Under the pieces are notes generated by a model. The model ran no database searches. It was given only the letters and a program-made list of their open reading frames with translations, and was not told the origin of the DNA. The position numbers and the translations under genes were made by a program. 54,373 nucleotides of DNA from Hansfordia pulvinata (lineage: Eukaryota; Ascomycota; Sordariomycetes; Xylariales). The DNA lies in NCBI GenBank assembly GCA_006538405.1, contig BJKQ01000045.1:1-54373 (forward strand), written 5' to 3'. Of this stretch, positions 43,036-53,304 are shown piece after piece (positions within the stretch are counted from its first letter, which is position 1; each line of letters starts with the position of its first letter).

Positions 43036-44700
43036 TTGATCAGATCCACTCCTATCCTTCCGAAGGCCCACCAGCGCAAACGCGCCCACGGGTCCCCGCT
43101 GCCTGTGCTGCGGGATCCCGATACCGGTCGGGGGTCTCCCGTCTGGCGGCCCCCGACAAGAAGCAAACGCTTCTCTAGCCAGTTTTGCAACCCCCGGGAG
43201 ATAGCTGATCAGGCTATCTCAGCCCGCCAGGTGATCAACCTGCGGGTGGAGGGCAAAGAGGCACGGGGGGCATGCTGAAGCATGAAGGAATTTTCCAGCC
43301 GCCATGGTTGACCGGGGGGAGAATCTGAAAGGGGCCCTGGCCCTCTGTGCGGCCATGAGGTCGCGGTCCGTAAGAGACTGAGCTAGCGGTGTTGGGTCTA
43401 CAGTCCAAGCATGAGTTGGCTGCGGTTCCCTCTTTCAGGCCCAAGAGGGGCAAGTTCGTCCGTCCCTGAGGCCGATGACGAACAAGAAAAGGCGACCGCC
43501 CGGCGTCCAATCCAGGACAGAATGGGGTGGAATCTGCGCGGCCCTGAGGCTATCGCTCAACTGACATGGTCTCATGAGGAAGACCTCGATGCGGCAGGGC
43601 GTCCCCAAACCACATACTCTACTCATCATGCGGCGGTTTGCGGTGTCTCCCCAGTACTTGAATCCATCATTCCGTTCCCCCACATGGGAAGCCAGACATC
43701 GAACTGAGTCCAACCCGACACGAGAAGGACCAGCTTGGGTTACCTGCAGCGAGAACGGCCTGATCCGATCTCCTGTCCATGAGCTTGGGCGCCTAGAAGA
43801 TGAGAAGACACGTGGTCGGTTGCGGTTGTCTTCCGGCCGGGATAGCATGTCTACGCCACCGACGAGCCACTGGAGACAGGCCTCAGTTCAGATCGAGGCA
43901 GCGGTTGATCAGACTGCTGCCTACCGCGACCTGAACCCAAAACGACTGATCAGGTCGACTTGGCTGAGAGCCCCGCTGACGGCGGACCGCCTGCGTTCCA
44001 TGTTGCACGTGCGTGGGCGGGCCTCCCTGCGCCTGCATGGGGTGTGTGTGGCTTGACACGCCCTCTGCTTTTGGCGCGCCGCTTCGGGCTGCTTGAACCG
44101 CCATGTTATCACCCGCATCCTTTGGCCAACGCCTGGAAAGAATGGTTAGTTTTCCGACGGGAGCATGATGCAGAATCAAACGGAAACTCACTCGCTCTTG
44201 TGAGACAGTTACGTCGGGGGTGTGGCTTGACACGCCCTCTGCTGTTGGTGCGCCGCTTCGGGCTGCTTGAACCGCCGCGTCATCACCCGCGTTCTTTGGC
44301 CAACGCCTGGAAAGAATCGTCAGTGTTCCGGTCAGGACTTGGTGAAGAATCAAACGAAAACTCACTCGCTCTTGTGAGACAGTTGCGTCGTAGAGGCTGA
44401 GCAACCCCAGGGCCATGTATGTGGATGAGTTATCCAGCATCAATCGTCATCGGCTCCTGAGAGCAGGTGTATCTTGCATGAGCAGTGGCCGGTTGACTCT
44501 GGAGTTTCCGCAAAGAACGGACCAGGAGGTACTCCCATGTATGTATGATGCGGTTGAGGACCGAATTGCTTGCCTGCAATTTCCAGCTCCGCGAGACAGT
44601 TGATCAGACTGTCTCGGCCCAAGATGTGATCAAGTCGAGGGTGGAGAGGAGGAAAGAGGAGCTCCGGGTCAGATTGGAGGACTCTGACACTCGGGCGATC
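43036..44700 (+). other. duplicated gene debris, no intact gene
   Basis: Plus-strand pieces of one coding sequence recur. ADQAISARQVINLRVEGKEA (about 43202-43261) is echoed by DQTVSAQDVIKSRVERRKE (about 44600-44660), and GTTGATCAGACTG recurs at about 43904 and 44600. Frames in between (for example 43574-44056) are open but unconvincing. I read the region as repeated partial duplications of a lost helical protein gene. Confidence 0.45.
44047..44398. repeat. 174-bp tandem duplication
   Basis: Copy 1 is 44047-44220, copy 2 is 44221-44398, both starting TGTGGCTTGACACGCCCTCT. The period is 58 codons, so a minus-strand frame (43883-44443) stays open through both and translates a repeated block (VSQERVSFRLILH, TILSRRWPK). 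Whether that frame is expressed is unknown. Confidence 0.85.
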
Positions 44701-45648
44701 GCATGCTGAGAGGATGGCTGTTCGGAAAAGTGCGGCTGCTCGCCTCTCGCAGGTGGGAGGCCCCTGTTGGCACGTGGATGCGCTGGAGGGATGCCGGACC
44801 AGCCAATAAGGATCGGCAAAAGGAGGTTCCTGGGATGTGCAAGAGAAGCCGCTGCTTCTGCAAGGGGGGAGGCATTGGAGATAGCGGCCGAGATGGATAT
44901 TCTGAGAGCTACTGTGGATTGATGTTCATGTCATCGGACACGCAACCTGCGCATGGGAACCTGATGCGTATTTATCTACTGGCGACCTGAAAGAACATGT
45001 CTTTGAGATTCCAATCGTTGCACGTGTCACTGCTGAATCACTATTGGTATTGTAGCCGAGCAGGAATATCATATGGTTCCTCGTCAGCGGTGAGCATTGA
45101 AAAGCCCCAGAGCGATGGGTCTCGTGCGTGGAGACAAGCAGTATGACGCCGGCTTGGCTTTCTTTCATGCCTGGTTCGATACCAAGGTCGGTAGTGAGCC
45201 CAGATACACGGGTAAGGGCAAAGAGCAGGGGAGGACAGTTTCCGTTTGCTGTGCCAGTTCTACTGGTGGTTCAAAACGTGAAAGCAATGCTGAGGTGAAT
45301 GAGTGGGAGGATAGCTTGCGGAGTCTGTATCCTGAGGTATGCTGTTTGAAGATCGGATGTGACATCTGATTTGAAGTACTGACACGACAATGGCTATCGA
45401 CAACGCGTCACCTTTAGCGACCTGTCGTCTGCCAACAAGGCCATACTGAGGGGCCCTGGTTGTGTATCATCGGCATCGCAAGCCATGGCACGTCTAGAAA
45501 CAATTTCAATCATGACATACGAATGAACTCACTTACGACCCGTGAGCCACCTATCGCCAGCCTCTCAGCTCAAGTTGCTGGAACTCATGTGACACAGATG
45601 AGGTCCTGAGAAGCTACATCACGCAAGTACCATTGACGGGGCAAATAG

Positions 45649-45650
<2 letters not shown>

Positions 45651-45720
<70 letters not shown>
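45651..45720. repeat. GA dinucleotide microsatellite
   Basis: About 33 AG units with two interruptions (AAAG). Frames across it give poly-Arg/Glu and are not genes. Confidence 0.9.
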
Positions 45721-45722
<2 letters not shown>

Positions 45723-45780
45723 TTAACTCTGGATTCCAGTATTGACATCAAGATACAGGGCTCCTTGGCCCGTCTGATCT

Positions 45781-46467
45781 TCAACGTAAACCGCCCCTCC
45801 CCTTGTAGCTGTTGATCCTGATGAGCTCCAGGTTCAGATCGTGGATCATGTGCTCAATCCTCAGGTATTCCGTCCCAACCTTCTCCTGCTGGATTCGTTG
45901 ATGGCGCAAGTTGTCTTGCAGTAAGCTGTGATAGTTGTTGATCTCCGATGGCGACATGTTTTGGAAATTTTGACTGCCAAGGGATAGGTTGCTCTCCTCT
46001 CCAAAATCTTCGTCCTGTCCTCGATGGAGCCGTATGCCTCATGTCCCCCTATGCTGGATCTCGGCTCTGCGGCCCTTGGTGCTGCTGCTGCTGCTGCTGC
46101 TGCCCGTTCTTGTTGCGACCCTGATCTTGTTGGTCCAGGTGGTATGAATAGCGATGACGAGAATCTGCCATCTTGGAAGCAATCAGATTCTGGGTATAAG
46201 CGACATGTTGGACGGCAGCGTGTGCAGGTTGGACAGGTCTGAGAGTTGAGACAGGTGCTGGTCATCTTCATTCTCCCGAGCTGCCGCCGTGTCGATGGGG
46301 AATCGAGTCTGAAGGGGCGACGTTGCTTGAGCCCAGGCCGCTTTCGCCCGGGCACCATCTCTGGCGACCTGGTCTTGAAGCTGGCGCCTCCGGGATAGCG
46401 ATGGGCTCTCTGGCGTTTGATCTCCCGGGACGCCGGTTCCATGTTGTCGTGTTGGAGTCACCGGCAT
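45781..46467 (-). CDS. poly-Q and coiled-coil gene, introns or frame shifts
   Basis: ATG 46467 opens a frame protein-like to about 46190 (RDGARAKAAWAQATSP, DQHLSQLSDLSNLHTL) and closed by TGA at 46183. The same DNA continues in another frame with MADSRHRYSYHLDQQDQGR and a Gln run encoded by the CTG repeat at 46081-46102. The original frame resumes near 46010 with EDFGEESNLSLGSQNFQNMS and a heptad-rich helix (LRHQRIQQEKVGTEYLRIEH) to the stop at 45781-45783. At least two junctions are therefore needed. GGACAG before GACGAAGAT is a plausible acceptor, but no clear donors were found. It could equally be a pseudogene. The style matches the neighbouring coiled-coil genes. Confidence 0.45.
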
Positions 46468-46890
46468 ATCTGAGACCTGGCTGACAGTGGTGAATAGGTG
46501 TGGGAGGGGTAGGCTTTGTCGTTGTAATCGGTGATGCGATGGAGAGCCAAAGAGAGACGAGACGAGGAGAAGAGGAAAGCGCCGGAGCGAGATAAGACGA
46601 ATAGAAGCCCTGTACCCAGATGAGAGAGTAACAGCAAGCGACAGGGGGGCCCTGGTGGCTCACAAGCGCGGCACGGATCGCCTTTGTCTTCGGCTGCACA
46701 CATTAATTCTGCATAATACCAGCCTTTGTAGAGATATGTTTGGCTGCCGCGTCAGTTTCTATCGTATCTTGTCATGTAGCGGCAGTATGCTGCGTGTTGG
46801 AGTACTCAATGAGCAGAGCATAGCTACCATGACTTGGGTGTCCGTGATAAGAGGCTCTAGTAGCCTCTAGACTGTCTTGATCCCGAAGGT

Positions 46891-46953
46891 CATGCCGACA
46901 CTACGCTCTTGCATGCTGACACTACGCTCTTGTATGCCAACATCACGCTCCCG
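46891..46953. repeat. 21-bp triplication at a gene 5' end
   Basis: Three units, CATGCCGACACTACGCTCTT, then GCATGCTGACACTACGCTCT, then a diverged copy (GTATGCCAACATCACGCTCC). In frame with the following gene they would encode HADTTLL-like repeats. Confidence 0.7.
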
Positions 46954-47055
46954 CTTCCAAACCCTGCTCGTGAGATTGGGCCCGGCGAGAATCTGGTCAG
47001 TCTGCCTCTCCGTCCCGACCCGTACATCATCGAATCCTCTGCCCCCTTGCACGGC

Positions 47056-48642
47056 ATGTTGCCTCTTTTGGCTGGACGAGGCCTGGCACCAGGAGGCACT
47101 CTTCGCGGGGTGGACATGGAAGAGCTGCGGCTGAACACACACGTGAAGATACCATGGGATCACGGCGACAGGCGCAAGATGGCCGCGTATGCGGCTCGTC
47201 ATAAGCTCACGAACCGCGCGGATTGCCGGGCCAAGCTGCAAGGGGTCATGGAAGCCCTCAAGCTGGCTTGCATGGATCAAGAACTCCAGGACCTTGTTCG
47301 TCCCAAAGTCTTGTCAGCCATGGAATACCTCGTGGGGCGACTCAAGACGAAGGGGGTGCTGAGACAGTCGACCTGCGCGCAGACCGGACTCAGACAGTTC
47401 ACGTGGCCAGAGTGGACGTTGGCCTGGACCCAAGCCGACTGGGACGGGGACGAAGACGAGCCAGAGCCAGAGAGGGGATGGTTTCCGACTCGAGCTGATG
47501 GCAGTGTTCTTCATCGTGCCTCCGAAGCTGTGCCTGGCGAATCACGCCACGTCTCGGAAACCACAATATCTTGCGATGCTGATGAGCCACCACGAGAAGG
47601 GCAGAGGCGACAAGGCGAACAGGAAACAGACGATATTCTGACAGGACAGAATAGGAGTAACGACGATGCGGGTGCCGAGCGAGATGAACACCACAGCCAA
47701 CCAGCTCCATCAACCAACGGCGACGACAATGACTCAGGTGATCGCGGCTCAGATACGAGTGGCTCGCGAGCAGCTCTTGTGCGCTCCTCCACTGCCGCCA
47801 TCGTCGCCGCCGCCACCTCCTGCACCAGTCCTGTCGAGACTCGGATCAGCTCGGGTCCGCTCTCGGAAACACCCGCAAGCTCTCGCCCCTTTCCCTCTCA
47901 AGCTGGCGAGACCTATCACCAGCGTGGGTATTTTCGAAATACCCGAGAGCTACTTCAGTCACATTCAGAGCACCAGCACCAAGCCTCGTTACGAGAAAAC
48001 CTCGTTCAACCAAGCCAGCCCAAGAGAGTCGTCCCCTCTCCCGCCGCGCCTGAGCACCCATCGCTGGCAGGCGGCCTTGGGGAGAGAAGGGCGCCTGGAA
48101 CGAGAAGAGGGGCGCAAGACGCAAGGCAGAACGACAGGGAGCCACTCGCGTCACTAAGCAATTCGATTTGGAGCCCCCAGCGGACAAGATCGGATGAAGA
48201 GTCTCTGTGTCCGGGCGATTCTGCCTCTAACCATCCGGCGACCCGGGCTGCTGCTCAAAGCCCTCGAGACATCCAAGTTGCCGGAGACGATCCGCCAGAC
48301 GAGTGGTCTGACCTCGGCAGGCTGATCGTGATGCGGCAAAGAATGAGCCGCCGCCTCCAAGAGTTCCATTCCGTGTTCCAGGCTATCGAGATTGACAGGA
48401 GGGCCCTCGAGGCATGGAGCGAGGCATATCAGGAGACGCAGCGCCATCCGTTTAGCAACGAGGCGGGGAGACTGGCAATCTACGCCCACGGCCTGGAGAC
48501 GGTGAGAGCTCGCGCCGCGGAGCACAAGAACCAGATGCGACGGCTCCAGAGCCGAATCGACCGACTGTGCAATGCTCTCAGTATTGACCCCGTGATGGTC
48601 TCGCGAGTTCAAGTGGGCGCTCCGACCGGGCTGAGGTTCTAG
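47056..48642 (+). CDS. large hypothetical protein with coiled-coil C-terminus
   Basis: The frame is open from 46864, but its first ATG is at 47056, giving 528 residues; coding-like sequence before that (GENLVSLPLRPDPYIIESS) suggests an upstream exon or a non-ATG extension. Residues 1-140 look ordered: VDMEELRLNTHVKIPWDHGD, a helical stretch (CRAKLQGVMEALKLACMDQE), and Trp-rich QFTWPEWTLAWTQADW followed by an acidic patch. The middle (about 150-400) is Ser/Pro/Arg disorder. The last about 120 residues are strongly helical (MRQRMSRRLQEFHSVFQAIE, KNQMRRLQSRIDRLC). There is no membrane segment. The family is not recognised. Confidence 0.6.
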   Translation: MLPLLAGRGLAPGGTLRGVDMEELRLNTHVKIPWDHGDRRKMAAYAARHKLTNRADCRAKLQGVMEALKLACMDQELQDLVRPKVLSAMEYLVGRLKTKGVLRQSTCAQTGLRQFTWPEWTLAWTQADWDGDEDEPEPERGWFPTRADGSVLHRASEAVPGESRHVSETTISCDADEPPREGQRRQGEQETDDILTGQNRSNDDAGAERDEHHSQPAPSTNGDDNDSGDRGSDTSGSRAALVRSSTAAIVAAATSCTSPVETRISSGPLSETPASSRPFPSQAGETYHQRGYFRNTRELLQSHSEHQHQASLRENLVQPSQPKRVVPSPAAPEHPSLAGGLGERRAPGTRRGAQDARQNDREPLASLSNSIWSPQRTRSDEESLCPGDSASNHPATRAAAQSPRDIQVAGDDPPDEWSDLGRLIVMRQRMSRRLQEFHSVFQAIEIDRRALEAWSEAYQETQRHPFSNEAGRLAIYAHGLETVRARAAEHKNQMRRLQSRIDRLCNALSIDPVMVSRVQVGAPTGLRF

Positions 48643-48759
48643 CACGGCCACGACGGGCCTCGTGTCTACAGAGGCTGTATTTTTCGGCTGTGGGATTCAC
48701 AGGAGTTGACATGGGGTCAGGTAGTCGCACATGAAACGATCTATGAAGGTTCCAAATTG

Positions 48760-48834
48760 ATCAATGTCATCTTGTTTAATGCCATCTTGATTAATGCCAT
48801 CGTGATTAATGCCATCGTGATTAATGCCATCTTG
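48760..48834. repeat. 15-bp tandem repeat, five copies
   Basis: Units of ATTAATGCCATCNTG at 48760, 48775, 48790, 48805 and 48820. In one plus-strand frame each encodes a five-residue hydrophobic block (NAIVI). It lies in the gap between the stop at 48642 and the convergent minus-strand gene. Confidence 0.9.
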
Positions 48835-48983
48835 CTACCCTCGAGTGCGTGCGAATTTATCAATAATAACTCTGGTGCCGCTGCCTCCCATGATCATTCT
48901 CGGTTTCTCCTTGCCCGGACAGTCCTTCATTGGTCAAGACTGGACGACAGGTTGGCAGACTCGGGAGACCGCGCGAGTCCAGC

Positions 48984-49763
48984 TCAAACCTGGACTTGGA
49001 CCTTTGCACAGATCTCTCTCAGCGCCACCTTTCTCGCACTCAGAGACAGAAGCATCGGCACCTGGCCTTGAAGCGACCACGGGCTCCTCAAAGGGGTCAA
49101 GATCAAGCGCTCATACACTTCGAACCAAGCAGGTCTTATCAAATAAGCAAATGCGCCCTCGAGGACTTTAAGTCGCTGCCGGGCCTTGTCCAGGTCATCC
49201 ACCGCCGTTCCGACCTGAAAATCTTGGTCGTTATCGTCGTCGTTGCCGCTGCTGTCGTCGTTGTGTTGCGCGCCATTCCCGACGGCTTGCTGGACCCCTC
49301 GAAGCAGAGGCAGAGAGGCGACGCGGTAAGCATCGTGGATCGTCCCACGTGCGCTGGACCGCGCTACGGGGCTGGCAAAGTAGCCCAAGTCGAGCCAGCT
49401 TGTCTGCAGATCCAGGCCTAGAATGTCGTGGAAGAGGGAACTGATTCATCGCTCTGCCCTCCTGGCCAAGTGAAGGCTTGTCCGCTGGCGAGATGGTTAC
49501 ATATTGCCTTTAGGTGATCTGTGTAGGTGCCATTAGTCATCTTCTCATCACTTCCTACCGGCTCCCGACATGGCTCAAGGAGGGGGAAGCGTGGAACGAG
49601 AGTCTAACATACTGTGGTCCCTTGCTGCGTGGGTGGCCGGGTCAGATCCGCGCTGATGAGACCGAGGAAGCCTGTCTGCAGGCCACAATGACAAGTAGGT
49701 CAGTAGTAGAGCTGCAACACCGACAGCAAAGCTGGATGCGAGCAGAGTGTGGCGTCCTGTCAT
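48984..49763 (-). CDS. single-pass membrane protein with helical domain, gene model incomplete
   Basis: ATG 49763 starts an N-terminal membrane segment (TLLASSFAVGVAALLLTYLS). A canonical intron follows at 49519-49612: GTATGT donor, CTAAT branch site, CACAG acceptor, 94 nt. Exon 2 continues NHLKAICNHLASGQAF and reaches a TAG at 49418-49420. Just there, another frame takes over with clear protein-like sequence: SLFHDILGLDLQTSWLDLGY, a Asp/Asn-rich stretch, then VDDLDKARQRLKVLEGAFAY, to the stop at 48984. A second intron or a frame shift is therefore needed near 49430. The topology (N-terminal membrane anchor, helical part) resembles the genes at 50394 and 53305. Confidence 0.5.
49519..49612 (-). 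other. predicted spliceosomal intron
   Basis: Read on the minus strand: GTATGT donor, GACTAATGG branch region, CTACACAG acceptor. The 94-nt length is normal for filamentous fungi. Confidence 0.6.
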
Positions 49764-49788
49764 GTTGACGAGATTGTGTAGGACACAG

Positions 49789-49902
49789 AAGAGGGAATCA
49801 CCATCTGCCGTGAGAAATGCGGCGGGCTTTGAGATGACGCCACCGAAGAGGGAATCACCATCTGCCGCGAGAGATGCGGTGGGCTCTGATGATGCCGTCA
49901 GA
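49789..49902. repeat. 57-bp tandem duplication
   Basis: AAGAGGGAATCACCATCTGC starts both copies (49789 and 49846). The period equals 19 codons, so the frame survives through both. It lies in the gap between two divergent membrane-protein genes. Confidence 0.85.
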
Positions 49903-50393
49903 AATCCCGTCGACGTGTCATGTCGACTGGTGCGTCAGCGGCTCTCTTTCAAACGGAACCAAACAGGTTCTACCGCCGGCTTCATCAGTACTGGCGGCAT
50001 GGATCCCCCGGCTTGGTGGTCTTTGTTTTCGACCGGATCGTATGTTGGTCGTCGGCTCTGATTCGCGAATCTGCGAGCCTGGCTGATCCATAGGCCCAGT
50101 AGGACACAGACCGACTGCAGCCAGTCTTATCCTTCTCTGGAGAGGAGAATCTGGTAGCTCGCCTTGGACAAGCACGCACAGCTCCCCTGGGCTTGATCCT
50201 TCACCTGATATGGGCTCTGTTTCCAGATCAATTCACCATCTACAGCTCTCCATCCCTCAGCTCATGAACCAGATTTTTCCCCTTCAACCTCCCTGCCCTT
50301 GCTCGGGAACGTCTTTCGCCCAGCGGCAGACCAATCCACTTGGACGCCGCCATCTGCTTTCCTCCCGAGCTGAGCAACACTTCGACTAGGAAT

Positions 50394-52391
50394 ATGGAGG
50401 ATCAGGATGGTCTTCAGGGCAAGCCTCAGCACTTGCGCCCACCTTCGGACCAGGCTACAGCTACGAGTGCCTCTTCTCTTCCGTTTTCTTCGCAAGAAAC
50501 AGCCACATCACACAGCGGCGGGGTGTCATCGCTATCTTCTCATCTGTCGGATGGCGTTGTCGGTGACGGCCAGCCCGAGACTGCGCGTCAACTGATGAAG
50601 CGCTTGCAGCGAGAGGCTCGAGCTCGCAAGACAGGAAATTCGGGCCCGGTCGACCCGAATCCTCGACAGGATGCCCCAGAAGATAGGTTAAGCCGACCCC
50701 CTCGGCTATCAGCCGCTGTCGAGCGACTACAGAAAGGTCAGGACCTCCAGGGCCCGGGATATCAAATTGCCCATCAGCACCAGCGCCGAAACATGGAGAC
50801 GCAGCCGGCCGACCGTGCCACAGTGTCCCAAGCACCCAAAGCCACCTGGGAGGCGTCACCGCGATATGAAGCAGCCGAGGCAGAGGCTGCGTCTCATCAC
50901 CCACAAGGGCTGCAGGAGACGGGAAGGAGACAGGGGACGCGCGAATCTCGGCGAGTCCATCCGTCCAGCTTGCCGCAGCCAGGGGACACACTGCCAGCCC
51001 AGCCGGACCCGTCTGTACGTGTCCAGGCGACCTCTCGCCCGCTCGGCTGCGGCTCTGCGTTCGAGGCTATTTGCTGGCTCGCATTCCCGCGCGGATGGGC
51101 ACCTGCATCCGCTCTCGGGACCTTGATTTGCATGGCCGTGTGCCTATTGCTGGGCCCAGCAACAGTCGGCGTGGTCGCCAGGTATTTCCTGGGTACCCTA
51201 CCGCAAGCCTTCGGATCGGCCGTTTGGGCCGCGATGAAGTCCAACGGGCTGGCCTTGTGGGACAGCGAAGCGAGGCAGCTGGCGAGCAAGGCGGCTCACG
51301 GGGTTTGGGGCGCTGCCGGGATTTTGTGGAGATTGGGATTCCAAGGGACGCAGCCAGCGAGCGCGAGCGAAGAGAACCAGCTGTTTCTCTTACCAGAGAC
51401 ATCTCTGGCCATCCTTCCGGGGGGCGAGCTGATGCTGCATAGCGGGAGCCGCATACGCCAGCTGGTCCTGGATGTGGCTCGCTGGGCAGATTCGCAACTC
51501 GACATCAGGATCAGGAGCCTTGAGGGGTGGGATGCAGCCAGAAAGGACACCACAGCAGCCACGCTGGCAGCACTGAGTATAATACGGCAGGCCGCAGCGG
51601 CTTTGGGCGGCGACGGGGCCGGATGGTCCGGCTCGGGTCAGGTGTTTGATGAGCTGGCCCGGTTCGAGGAGACTTGCAGCCGTCACCTGATGAGGGGCAT
51701 GGCGCAGGAGGAGCGCGATATTGACCGCATCATGGCAGGCGTGCAAGGGCTGCGGCAGAGGCTGTCAGCCGGCGAGGTCGTGCGAGAAGACGACGGACGT
51801 TCCTCCTGGTTCTACCCCTGGGGCAGAGAGAGATCCGCTCTCGACGAATTTTCTCATCTGGCGCGCTTACTTCTATCCCAGCTGAGAGATGCGGCAGGGC
51901 GGCGGCGAGAGCAAGTCCGGATCATCCAGGCCCAGGACGTGGTTCGGAAGTTGGACGGGATCAACAAGCAGGTCTGCAAGTTCAGCTGGCAGCTCGATAA
52001 CGAGTTCTTCGCGGACCGCCACATGCAAGCAGCGGGTGCAGCACCACTCAGGCAACAAGCGAGAGAGCCGGGGGGCCATGCCGCGACGACGAGATGGGAG
52101 CAGAGGCTCAGATCGGAGATACAGACGGTGGTCACGTCGGCAGCATCCGTGTGCGAGGTGGCCAGTAGAGACCGCGAGGGCTTAGACATGCACGTGAGAT
52201 GGCTGCAAGGACAGCTGAGATGGCTTGCCGTGTGCATCGAGCACATTCAAGACAGGATGCTGAAAGATGCCGAGGCGTGGAGGTGGGAGAAGGGCAAGGA
52301 GGCGGGCATCAAACGGCACCTGCGCAGCTTGGAGCACATTGCCGAGGAGTGGACAAGTAGACTGCGGAAACGGGTGGCAGGGGAAGATTAA
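50394..52391 (+). CDS. single-pass membrane protein, long helical C-terminal domain
   Basis: The frame opens at 50340, but the first ATG is 50394 (665 residues, no breaks). Residues 1-215 are Ser/Gln/Arg-rich disorder. A hydrophobic segment spans about 239-265 (ASALGTLICMAVCLLLGPAT and following). The remaining about 400 residues are mostly helical, with recurrent Arg/Glu/Leu patterns: MLHSGSRIRQLVLDVARWAD, VQGLRQRLSAGEVVRED, LDGINKQVCKFSWQLDNEF, RWLQGQLRWLAVCIEHIQD. This suggests a coiled-coil or helical bundle on one side of a membrane, perhaps the nuclear envelope or ER. No catalytic motif is seen. It is the longest uninterrupted reading frame apart from the protease. The family is not recognised. 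Confidence 0.7.
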   Translation: MEDQDGLQGKPQHLRPPSDQATATSASSLPFSSQETATSHSGGVSSLSSHLSDGVVGDGQPETARQLMKRLQREARARKTGNSGPVDPNPRQDAPEDRLSRPPRLSAAVERLQKGQDLQGPGYQIAHQHQRRNMETQPADRATVSQAPKATWEASPRYEAAEAEAASHHPQGLQETGRRQGTRESRRVHPSSLPQPGDTLPAQPDPSVRVQATSRPLGCGSAFEAICWLAFPRGWAPASALGTLICMAVCLLLGPATVGVVARYFLGTLPQAFGSAVWAAMKSNGLALWDSEARQLASKAAHGVWGAAGILWRLGFQGTQPASASEENQLFLLPETSLAILPGGELMLHSGSRIRQLVLDVARWADSQLDIRIRSLEGWDAARKDTTAATLAALSIIRQAAAALGGDGAGWSGSGQVFDELARFEETCSRHLMRGMAQEERDIDRIMAGVQGLRQRLSAGEVVREDDGRSSWFYPWGRERSALDEFSHLARLLLSQLRDAAGRRREQVRIIQAQDVVRKLDGINKQVCKFSWQLDNEFFADRHMQAAGAAPLRQQAREPGGHAATTRWEQRLRSEIQTVVTSAASVCEVASRDREGLDMHVRWLQGQLRWLAVCIEHIQDRMLKDAEAWRWEKGKEAGIKRHLRSLEHIAEEWTSRLRKRVAGED

Positions 52392-52528
52392 GAGACGGAT
52401 AGGATACGCGTAGTACGCGTAGTACTCGTAGAAGCAGAGATGAGGTGTGGGGGAGTGGGGAGGATGCCGGGGCGCGTCGTTTGTTGGTCTGCCCGCTCGT
52501 TCGTGGCCGGTGCGGTGGCCGGCATAGT

Positions 52529-52542
52529 TACGAGTACTCGTA
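52529..52542. promoter_or_regulatory. 14-bp perfect palindrome TACGAGTACTCGTA
   Basis: The sequence is its own reverse complement. Near matches occur at 36578-36590, 24074-24087, 39811-39826 and elsewhere. Function unknown; it may be a binding site, a remnant of a small element or a bias of intergenic DNA. Confidence 0.5.
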
Positions 52543-52558
52543 CTTACCGGTAGTCAGT

Positions 52559-52790
52559 TCAGTTAGTTTGTTTGTTGATTTGTGGCGTTGTCGTCGGCGT
52601 GTCCGTCAACAGGGGTACGAGTACCCGCAAGAATGCCCCCTTGCCTGCGTTACTCGTAGTTACCTACCGCATCTACCGTTGGTCAGTTAGTTTGTTGACT
52701 TGTGGCGTCGTCGTCGGCGTGTCCGTCAACAGGGGTACGAGTACGTACTCGTAAGGATGCCCCTTGCCTGCGTTCCACGGGTGGCTGAAC
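52559..52790. repeat. 124-bp tandem duplication containing a palindrome
   Basis: Copies start at 52559 and 52683 with TCAGTTAGTTTGTTGA and share GTCGTCGGCGTGTCCGTCAA. Copy 2 carries the 18-bp perfect palindrome TACGAGTACGTACTCGTA (52736-52753), where copy 1 has only the left half followed by CCGCAAG. The region lies between two plus-strand genes. Confidence 0.85.
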
Positions 52791-53304
52791 GCCTGGTCAG
52801 AATAATGCAAGATAATAGGCCGTTCCTCTCCCTTGACGACGTCTCCCTTTGCAGACGTCTCCCTTCGCCGGCGTCATATCCCCGGCTTGGACGTAATGTT
52901 CAACACGAGATATGCACACTGCCGGGATTATGTCGTGTCCGCCCCGCACAGACAGAGCTTCGGCCTCCAGCCAACATACCTCCCTCCACAACGGTGGCTG
53001 CAAGAGTAAATAGACATCCGGGATTCCAAAGTAGAGTTATGGATGTGAAAACAGTCAGCCCTCGTGTCCCGCGGGGATACGCGTGGATGAACCGATGGAA
53101 CCGACAGTTTGCACATGTCTGTCTCCTCGAGCCCGTCTCTGTTTGCTATCACACCGCCCTGTTCCCCTCTTGTCTGACTGCTTCATGACTCTCGGATGCT
53201 TTTCGCCTGCATTCCGAGCTTACCAGTCTCATTGGCTGGTCGTCCTCCGTCTCTCTTGATCTCTTTGGCTCTTCGCCGTTGATTCGAGATAGCAGTCGAT
53301 CGCG

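Noticed and set aside
45633..45815. Arg/Glu-repeat protein
   Set aside because: It is translation of the GA microsatellite.
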